Source of the DNA: Closterium sp. NIES-65
Taxonomy: Eukaryota; Streptophyta; Zygnematophyceae; Desmidiales; Closteriaceae
Direction: 5' to 3'
DNA length: 64,000 bases
Assembly: GCA_948144175.1 (NCBI GenBank)
Contig: CANXME010000211.1
Span: 59,782-123,781 of the forward strand
Below, piece by piece: positions 12,601-20,535 of this stretch (positions are counted from its first letter, which is position 1; each line of letters opens with the position of its first letter). The position numbers were made by a program, and so were the translations under genes. A model generated the notes under the pieces. It saw only the letters and a list, made by a program, of their open reading frames with translations, did not search any database and was not told the origin of the DNA.

Positions 12601-14408
12601 TCGTCGAACGTGACGTCCTGGGAGGACAGAACACGTCGAGAGGTGGGGTGGTAGAACTGCCACCCAGGGGCGTCGGGGGGGAACCCCAGGAAGACGCAGG
12701 GAGCAGCGCGAGGGGACAGCTTGTCCGCAGACAAGTCGCGGACAAACGCCCGAGATCCCCAGACCCGGAACGCCGACGCATCGCCAACCTTCCCCGTCCA
12801 CATCAAGACTGGGGACATCGCGGGTCGAGAGACCCGGGGGTGAAGGTTGATCTGATGCGCGGCGTACCTGACCGCAAACGGCCACAGAAAATGGGGGGCA
12901 GCCGCATGCATCATGGACGTACGAGCGACGTCCATGACCATGCCAATGCGGCGCTCAGCAATCCCATTCTGCTGTGGTGAGTCCGGAAGCGTGAAGGTCT
13001 GACGAATGCCTCGCGCACGACAGTAGGCACTCAGGAGGCCAGAGGAGAACTCTCCGCCTCTGTCCGAGTGCAGACGCAAAACAGGAAAGTCAGAGCCAAA
13101 GCTCCTCCGAAGCTGGAGACGAGCTGCGCGGATCCAAACGATCAACACCTCAGTGACCTCACCCTTGCTGCGCAAGGGGAAGACTGTGGTGTAACGCGAG
13201 TAGTCGTCAACCACCAGCAGGAAGTAGCGCTCCTGACCCTGTCCACAGACGCGGGCTGGGCCCCACACGTCCATGTGAAGCGTCTGCAACGGGGCCTCTG
13301 TCGGAGGAAACTGGGAGGAGTGAGGGGCAGCACGCTGGCGCCCCTCGACACAGGGGACACAGGCAGGGCCAGGGCCCGGAGGAAAGGGAGGTAGGGACCG
13401 GGGAAGACCAGACACAAGGACTCGCGAGGCCATGCCTCTGAGCCGAAGCAGAGAGGGGTGGCCAAGGCGGTGGTGCCAGAGGAGGGTCTCGTGAGACAGA
13501 CGACGACACGAGCAGGGGGCAGACTCAGGACCGGACCTGGACGCTGCAGCAAACACCTGACCAGACGAAGGGACCCTACCAGACGTAGTACCTGGAGGAG
13601 AAGCAGTGGTCAGTGTGTACAGGCTCGACCCTGGCCGACGTGTGAACGTAGCCAGGTGGCGACCTGTATCCGCCTCAGTGCAGTGAGTCACCCGCTGACG
13701 AGCAGGGGTGAACTGGTGGACACCCGCATCCTGGAGGTCAGCACCACTCACCAAGTTCGTCGAGAACGAGGGGAGGTAGAGACCAGTCAGGGTGCCAGAG
13801 GGGGCCGCCGGACACGGGAGGACAGTGGAGAAGCGAGACAGGACAGGCCCCCCAGAGGGGTCAGCTAGGGACACCGCAACCGGCCGACTCAGTGGCGTGA
13901 GAGTGGTGCGGTCCCGAAAGAAGGAGCGAGACGCTCCAGAGTCAAGGGTGAAGGTGTGAGAGGCCGAAGCCGACACAGTACCTGAGAGGGCAGACTCACC
14001 AGCACCTGAGAGCACAGACGCACTGGCACCTAGAGCAGCAGCCTCACTAGTACCTGACGCGGCAGTACCAATGCCCGGGTCGGGCGGGAAACACCGGTAA
14101 CAGTCATCCTCATCACTACCAGTCACAGCATACATAGCAGAGAGAATAGCATCAAAGTCAAGATCATAAATGGCTACACCAGCCCTAGACAGTTCCCCCC
14201 AGCGGGGGATCTCAGCGGCCTCCGGAAACTGCTGACGCCAGGCGTCGGTCAGGCGGCCAAAGCAGCGGCGCGCTGTGTGGGTGCCTCCACACCTCTCCCC
14301 CGCACGGTCGCCGGAGCGAAGAACGTAGGGGCAGGGACCAAACGCACCACCACGCTGACGCTGCAAGTACCACTCACGGAGCTGCTGAGGGGCGGGGACG
14401 GTGCGAGA

Positions 14409-14441
<33 letters not shown>

Positions 14442-15521
14442 CTGACCACCCCCAGAGCTGCTCCGCTGGGACGAGCCACTCCGACCCCCGCCGCCTCCGC
14501 CACTCCCGCCTCCACCGCCACTCCCACCTCCACCGCCACCCCCGTCTCCACCGCCACCGCCCCCACCGGTACCCTCGCCCCCGCCTCCTCCGCTGCCGCC
14601 TCCGCCGCCACCTCCGCCTCCACCTCCTCCACCGGTACCCCCACTCCCGCCACCACCTCCACCGCCACCCCCACTCCCCCCGCCACCCCCACCTCCTCCG
14701 CCACTGCCTCCTCTAGATCCACCCGCTCCCTTGCCCCCCTTGCCCTTGCCAGAGCGGCGTCTGCCGCTGGGGGCAGACGCCGCACCGACCGACTCAAAAC
14801 CAGCGAGGTCGGCCGTAGCAGCAGAGGCGACAGAGGGCAGCAGGGGGGAAGGAGAACACCCCTCAAAGATGGGGGTGCGAGGGTCACCCCTAGAGGCCCC
14901 TACAGCGACTATACTCTTCTCAGCCGCTAGCAGGGACTCCTCAAGGAGGTCGACAGTGAGGGTGGTGGGACAGACAGCGAGAAACTGGTCCCTAACGACA
15001 CGAAGGGACTCAGGAAGACGGGTGACGAGAAAGTAGAGAGTGATATACATGGGAGGAGGGTTTGCGGCGCGGAACTCAGCAGGAAGGGCAGCGCGGTAGC
15101 GAGCGTCACTAGTGCGGAGGTGGGTAACGAGGTCAGCGACAGTGGGAAAGGAAGCGAGGTCAGGGAAGAGAAACGGTAGCATGAGGCGGCTAAGGGTAGC
15201 GGAGGAAGGAGAGGAGTAGCGTGCAACTACAGCGTCGTACAAGGCCTGAGCGGTCTTGCACTGACTAAAGTGGGCACGCTCAGAGGAAGGGAGGTGGCGA
15301 CGCACAGCAAGACGTGCAGCAGCATCGCGGGTCGCCCACTTGGAGCGAACGGCAGAGTCAGCATCAGCAGGCGGGGCAGGGACAGCTCCAGAGACAAAGT
15401 CAAAGAGAGAGACCTCATCTATCGCATCACACAGTAAGTACAGCTGCAGGTCTTCAATCCAGACGGCAAAGTCAATGGCCCTCCCCTCAGCGTCAAAAGT
15501 AAGAACATTGGGGGTGGCCAT
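9648..15521 (-). CDS. Copia Gag-Pol polyprotein (1,957 aa)
   Basis: Single-frame Gag-Pol polyprotein that would make capsid, protease, integrase and reverse transcriptase/RNase H for retrotransposition. I start it at the ATG at 15521 (GCCATGG context); the frame extends seven codons upstream only to a GTG. Residues about 20-210 are a UBN2-type copia Gag. A glycine-rich run (about 262-355) and a polyglutamine run (about 361-370) follow. Next is an unusual C397-x13-C411-x3-H415-x4-C420 cluster in place of a canonical CCHC knuckle. The protease motif DSGA is at 527-530. Integrase has H684, H688, C721 and C724, then D751, D820 and E856 (D-x35-E). A linker of about 450 residues, including EPGGA repeats, leads to RT with D1545 and YVDD 1631-1634. 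RNase H has D1801, E1842, D1878 and D1927. There is no stop or frameshift. The length exceeds the usual 1,300-1,500 aa because of the linkers. How Gag is made in excess is not visible. Confidence 0.96.
12251..12415 (-). repeat. In-frame 15-bp coding minisatellite (EPGGA repeats)
   Basis: About eleven tandem copies of a 15-bp unit (plus strand GGCTCAGCACCCCCA) encode repeats of the pentapeptide Glu-Pro-Gly-Gly-Ala in the integrase-RT linker, around residues 1036-1091. Variant units carry Val or Thr. Because 15 is a multiple of three, unit gain or loss would keep the frame. Confidence 0.9.
14412..14760 (-). repeat. Gly-rich and poly-Gln coding low-complexity tract
   Basis: Plus-strand CCNCC-type runs at about 14460-14740 encode an almost pure Gly/Ser segment. 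An uninterrupted CTG run at about 14412-14438 encodes glutamines on the minus strand. The tract separates the Gag core from the Cys/His cluster. It may be a flexible or RNA-binding linker (inference). Confidence 0.85.
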
Positions 15522-16149
15522 GGCAGCAGCTGAAAGTCTCACCGGGCTGGAAGAGTCGGGTAGGTCAGCAGCAGAGGAACACAGCTCAGGGACAGCAGCA
15601 CGGCTCCTCAGGTGGCTCGAGTGGCTCAGGCGGCTCGGGCGGCTCGGGCGGCTCGGGCGGCTCGCGCGGCTCGGGTGGCGTAGGGGCTGACGGGCGGCGC
15701 GGGCTGCTGGGGCTGCTCACGTGCAGTACGGCGGGCTGCAGCAGGGCCGGTGGTGGGCTGTAGCAGGGCCGGTGGCGGGCTGTAGCAGGGCCGGTGGCGG
15801 GCTGCAGCAGGGGCCGGTGGCGGCTGTAGCAGGGCCGGTGGCGGGCTGTAGCAGGGCCGGCGGCGGGCTGTAGTAGGGGCCGGTGGCGGCTGTAGCAGGG
15901 GCGGTGGCGGGCTATAGCAGGGGCCGGTGCGGGCTGTAGTGGGGCCGACGAGGGGCCGAAGTGGGGCCTAGGCGGGCCGGCGGGCTGTAGGCGGGGCCGA
16001 CGCGGCGGGCTGTAGCAGGGGCCGGTGGCGGGCCTAAGCGGGGCCAGCGCGGGGCCGACAGGGCGTAGGTGGGGCCGACGCGGGGCCGAAGAGGGGCCTA
16101 AGCGGGGCCGACGGAGCCTACGCGGGGCCGACACGGGGCCGAGACGGGG

Positions 16150-16705
16150 CCTGGGCGGGGCCTACGCGGGGCCGACGAGGTGTACGCGGGGCCGACGAGG
16201 TGTACGCGGGGCCGACGAGGTGTACGCGGGGCCGACGAGGTGTACGCGGGGCCGACGAGGTGTACGCGGGGTCGACGAGGTGTACGCGGGGTCGACGAGG
16301 GGTACGCGGGGCCGACGAGGTGTACGCGGGGCCGACGAGGTGTACGCGGGGCCGACGAGGTGTACGCGGGGTCGACGAGGGGTACGCGGGGCCGACGAGG
16401 GGTACGCGGGGCCTACGCGGGGCCGACGAGGGGTACGCGGGGCCTACGCGGGGCCTACGTGGGGCCGACGAGGGGTACGCGGGGCCTACGCGGGGCCGAC
16501 GAGGGGTACGCGGGGCCGACGAGGGGTACGCGGGGCCTACGCGGGGCCGACGAGGGGTACGCGGGGCCGACGAGGGGCCTAAGCAGGGGCCGACGAGGGG
16601 CCTAAGCGGGGCCGACGAGGGGCCTAAGCGGGGCCGACGAGGGGCCTAAGCGGGGGGCCGACGAGGGGCCTAAGCGGGGGGCCGACGAGGGGCCTAAGCG
16701 GGAGC
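16150..16705 (-). repeat. 20-22-bp minisatellite within copia leader
   Basis: Near-perfect head-to-tail 20-bp units (GGGGCCGACGAGGTGTACGC on the plus strand) grade into a variant with GGGTACGC, then into units of about 22 bp ending CCTAAGC. About 25 units are present. The array sits about 100 bp downstream of the PBS in element sense. Confidence 0.92.
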
Positions 16706-16744
16706 ACGACGGGAGGGGCGACTCGGAGGGTCGCTAAAAAAAAT

Positions 16745-16762
16745 GCGCGCCTCGGGGCGCGC
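16745..16762 (-). other. GC hairpin just downstream of PBS
   Basis: GCGCGCC (16745-16751) and GGCGCGC (16756-16762) form a perfect 7-bp stem with a 4-nt loop. In element sense a run of eight T follows directly. Its location about 40 nt downstream of the PBS is where retroelements often keep dimerisation or packaging structures; that role is inference. Confidence 0.6.
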
Positions 16763-16800
16763 TTCGGTGGGCCCTAGGAACAGGCCCTAGGAAGGGACCT

Positions 16801-16812
16801 GCTCTGATTCCA
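16801..16812 (-). other. Primer-binding site, initiator-Met-tRNA type
   Basis: In element sense TGGAATCAGAGC follows the 5' LTR with no gap. The plant copia site complementary to initiator tRNA-Met is TGGTATCAGAGC, so there is one mismatch at the fourth base. Similarity continues only weakly after base 12. Confidence 0.88.
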
Positions 16813-16945
16813 TGAGAAAGTACGAACGAGAAGTGAATGACTATGAAAAAGAAGTGGGTACAAATAGGAAACCCTAATTGGGTTGTACCCCCTATGGGAT
16901 ACCCCACTATAGCCTACAGAAATAAGTAAGCTATATGTTCTGACA
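16813..16945 (-). repeat. 5' LTR of copia element (133 bp)
   Basis: Identical to the LTR at 9303-9435. In element orientation this is the promoter-bearing copy. CTATAG around 16907-16912 and ATATAG near the start of the LTR are possible TATA-like elements; neither is certain. The LTR end plus the PBS create an ATG (CATGG) that opens an 8-codon frame ending at TAG. Confidence 0.97.
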
Positions 16946-16950
16946 AGTCT
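16946..16950. repeat. Target-site duplication, right copy (AGTCT)
   Basis: Exact copy of 9298-9302. Satellite A resumes directly after it as CGCCGGCATTTCGC, with one G-to-C difference from the usual GGCCGGCATTTCGC. Confidence 0.97.
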
Positions 16951-17474
16951 CGCCGGCATTTCGCACTTATAGTGCAACTAGGGCCAAGGAGAACGGAAAC
17001 GCTCATTTCTTAAAAAGTAGAGGGAATCTAGCGGTCTCACTCGATCAGAAGGTGGGAAATATATAAATCTAGTGAGCTAAAAAGGTTCGAAAGGAATCTA
17101 ATGCATATGTATCTGGAAAATGGTGCATTGGCCAGGTCGGTCAGTATGGGAACTTAGAGTGCAAATGTCAGGGAGAACGGAAGCGCTCAGATCTCGCATA
17201 GTACACGGAATATAGTGGTCTCACTCAAATAGAAGGTAGGAAATATATTCATCTAGTGAACGTAAGGGTTTGAAAGGTAACTAACGCACATGTGTAGAGA
17301 AAATGGTGCATCGGCCAGTCTGGCCGGCATTTCGCACTTATATTGCAAGTAGGGCCAAGGAGAACGGAAACGCTCATTTCTTAAAAAGTAGAGGGAATCT
17401 AGCGGTCTTATTCGATCAGAAGGTGGGAAATATATAAATCTAGTGAGCTAATAAGGTTCGAAAGGAATCTAATG

Positions 17475-19051
17475 CATATGTATATGGAAAATGGTGCATT
17501 GGCCAGGTCGGTCAGTATGGGAACTTAGAGTGCAAATGCCAGGGAGACAGAAGCGCTTAGATCTAATATATTCATCTAGTGAACGTAAGGGTTTGAAAGG
17601 TAACTAACGCACATGTGTAGATAAAATTGTGCATCGGCCAGTCTGGCCGGCATTTCGCACTTATAGTGCAACTAGGGCCAAGGAGAACGGAAACGCTCAT
17701 TTCTCAAAAAGTAGAGGGAATCTAGCAGTCTCACTCGATCAGAAGGTGGGAAATATATAAATATAGTGAGCTAATAAGGTTCGAAAGGAATCTAATGCAT
17801 ATGTATATGGAAAATGGTGCATTGGCCAGGTCGGTCAGTATGGGAACTTAGAGTGCAAATGCCATGGAGAACGGAAGCGCTCAGATCTCGCATAGTACAC
17901 GGAATCTAGTTGTCTCACTCAAATAGAAGGTAGGAAATAAATTCATCTAGTGAACGTAAGGGTTTGAAAGGTAACTAACGCACATGTGTAGAGAAAATGG
18001 TGCATCGGCCAGTCTGGCCGGCATTTCGCACTCATAGTGCAGGTGGGGCCAGGAAGAACGGAAACGCTAATTTCTCAAAAAATAGAGGGAATCTAACGGT
18101 CTCACTCCATCAGAAGGTGGGAAATATATAAATCTAGTCAGCTAAAAAGGTTTGAAATGTTATTCAACGCACATGTATAGAGAAAATGGTGCATTGGCCA
18201 GGTCGGTCAGTATCGGAACTTAAAATGCAAATGCCAGGGAGAACGGAAGCGCTCAGATCTCATCATATGTATATGGAAAATGGTGCATTGGCCAGGTCGG
18301 TCAGTATGGGAACTTAGAGTGCAAATGCCAGGGAGACAGAAGCGCTTAGATCTAATATATTCATCTAGTGAACGTAAGGGTTTGAAAGGTAACTAACGCA
18401 CATGTGTAGATAAAATTGTGCATCGGCCAGTCTGGCCGGCATTTCGCACTTATAGTGCAACTAGGGCCAAGGAGAACGGAAACGCTCATTTCTCAAAAAG
18501 TAGAGGGAATCTAGCAGTCTCACTCGATCAGAAGGTGGGAAATATATAAATATAGTGAGCTAATAAGGTTCGAAAGGAATCTAATGCATATGTATATGGA
18601 AAATGGTGCATTGGCCAGGTCGGTCAGTATGGGAACTTAGAGTGCAAATGCCATGGAGAACGGAAGCGCTCAGATCTCGCATAGTACACGGAATCTAGTT
18701 GTCTCACTCAAATAGAAGGTAGGAAATAAATTCATCTAGTGAACGTAAGGGTTTGAAAGGTAACTAACGCACATGTGTAGAGAAAATGGTGCATCGGCCA
18801 GTCTGGCCGGCATTTCGCACTCATAGTGCAGGTGGGGCCAGGAAGAACGGAAACGCTAATTTCTCAAAAAATAGAGGGAATCTAACGGTCTCACTCCATC
18901 AGAAGGTGGGAAATATATAAATCTAGTCAGCTAAAAAGGTTTGAAATGTTTTCAACGCACATGTATAGAGAAAATGGTGCATTGGCCAGGTCGGTCAGTA
19001 TCGGAACTTAAAATGCAAATGCCAGGGAGAACGGAAGCGCTCAGATCTCGC
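17475..19051 (+). repeat. 789-bp tandem duplication within satellite A
   Basis: The block 17475-18263 is repeated from 18264. Both copies share a rare internal deletion that fuses AGATCT to AATATATTC (17571 and 18354), which marks them as one duplication. The junction near 18261 joins AGATCT to CATCATATG. At least one single-base difference separates the copies. Confidence 0.85.
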
Positions 19052-20535
19052 ATAGTACACGGAATCAAGTGGTCTCACTCAAATAGAAAGTAGGAAATAT
19101 ATTCATCTGGTGAACGTAAGGGTTTGAAAGGTAACTAACGCACATGTGTAGAGAAAATGGTGCATCGGCCAGTCTAGCCGGTATTTCGCACTCATAATGC
19201 AGGTGGGGCCAGGGAGAACGGAAACGCTCGTTTCTCAAAAAGTAGAGGGAATCTAACGGTCTCACTCAATCAGAAGGTGGGAAATATATAAATCTAGTCA
19301 GCTAAAAAGGTTTGAAATGTATTCAACGCAAATGTATAGAGAAAATGGTGCATTGGCCAGGTCGGTCAGTATGGGAACTTAGAGTGCAAATGCCAGGGAG
19401 AACGGAAGCGCTTAGATCTCGCATAGTACACGGAATCTAGTTGTCTCTCTCAAATAGAAGGAAGGAAATAAATTCATCTAGTGAACGAAAGGGTTTGAAA
19501 GGTAACTAACGCACATGTGTAGAGAAAATAGTGCATCGGCCAGTCTGGCCGGCATTTCGCACTTATAGTGCAAGTAGGGCCAAGGAGAACGGAAACGCTC
19601 ATTTCTCAAAAAGTAAAGGGAATCTAGCGGTCTCACTCGATCAGAAGGTGGGAAATATATAAATCTAGTGAGCTAATAAGGTTCGAAAGGAATCTAATGC
19701 ATATGTATATGGAAAATGGTGCATTGGCCAGGTCGGTCAATATGGGAACTTAGAGTGCAAATGCCAGGGAGAACGGAAGCGCTCAGATCTCGCATAATAC
19801 ATGGAATCTAGTGGTCTCACTCAAATATAAGGTAGGAAATATATTCATCTAGTGAACGTAAGGGTTTAAAAAGGTAACTAACGCACATGTGAAGAGAAAA
19901 TGGTGCATCGGCCAGTCTGGCCGGCATTTCGCACTCATAGTGCAGGTGGGGCCAGAGAGAACGGAAACGCTCGTTTCTCAAAAAGTAGAGGGAATCTTAC
20001 GGTCTCATTCGATCAGAAGGTGGGAAATATATAAATCTAGTCAGCTAAAAAGGTTTGAAATGTGTTCATTGCACATGTATAGAGAAAATGGTGCATTGGC
20101 CAGGTCGGTCAGTATCGGAACTTAAAATGCAAATGCCAGGGAGAACGGAAGCGCTCAGATCTCGCATAGTACACGGAATCAAGTGGTCTCACTCAAATAG
20201 AAAGTAGGAAAGGGTTTGAAAGGTAACTAACGCACATGTGTAGAGAAAATTGTGCATCGGCCAGTCTGGCCGGCATTTCGCACTTATAGTGCAACTAGGG
20301 CCAAGGAGAACGGAAACGCTCATTTCTCAAAAAGTAGAGGGAATCTAGCAGTCTCACTCGATCAGAAGGTGGGAAATATATAAATCTAGTGAGCTAATAA
20401 GGTTCGAAAGGAATCTAATGCATATGTATATGGAAAATGGTGCATTGGCCAGGTCGGTCAGTATGGGAACTTAGAGTGCAAATGCCAGGGAGAACGGAAG
20501 CGCTCAGATCTCGCATAGTACACAGAACCTAGTGG

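Larger units (their letters stand above)
15522..16800 (-). other. Long GC-rich leader of copia element, with tandem repeats
   Basis: About 1.28 kb between the PBS and the Gag-Pol ATG. It consists mostly of short GC-rich tandem repeats. 15611-15680 has 9-bp GGCTCGGGC units. 15730-16035 has irregular units of about 23 bp around GCAGGGCCGGTGGCGGG. 16150-16570 has 20-bp units GGGGCCGACGAGGTGTACGC and variants. 16570-16705 has units of about 22 bp containing CGAGGGGCCTAAGCG. I find no CAT on the plus strand here, so there is no ATG in element sense. Long frames in this region, on either strand, are by-products of repeats lacking stops and do not start at ATG. Confidence 0.85.
9303..16945 (-). mobile_element. 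Ty1/copia LTR retrotransposon, apparently intact
   Basis: A 7,643-bp element lies inside a satellite A monomer and is transcribed on the minus strand. In element order it has a 5' LTR (16813-16945), PBS (16801-16812), a long GC-rich leader, one open frame (15521-9648), a short 3' UTR, a purine-rich tract and a 3' LTR (9303-9435). The domain order, with integrase before reverse transcriptase, defines the Ty1/copia superfamily (Pseudoviridae). The LTRs are identical over all 133 bp and the target duplication is perfect, so insertion was recent or the LTRs were homogenised. The element is strongly GC-rich against an AT-richer satellite host. All catalytic residues that I checked are present, so it may be autonomous; expression is unknown. 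Confidence 0.97.

Noticed and set aside
15522..15542. Seven-codon N-terminal extension of Gag-Pol
   Set aside because: It begins at GTG. The ATG at 15521 has a good GCCATGG context and matches the expected start of copia Gag.
15586..16134. 182-residue Pro/Arg-rich frame in the copia leader, element sense
   Set aside because: It starts at GTG, there is no ATG in the region, and the composition is that of the underlying tandem repeats.
16025..16649. Three overlapping plus-strand frames of 141-185 residues rich in Gly, Arg and Thr
   Set aside because: Translations of the 20-bp minisatellite, antisense to the element. Open only because the repeat lacks stops.
16733..16762. Rho-independent terminator (GC stem plus T run)
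   Set aside because: Shape fits, but the context is the leader of a eukaryotic retrotransposon just after the PBS.
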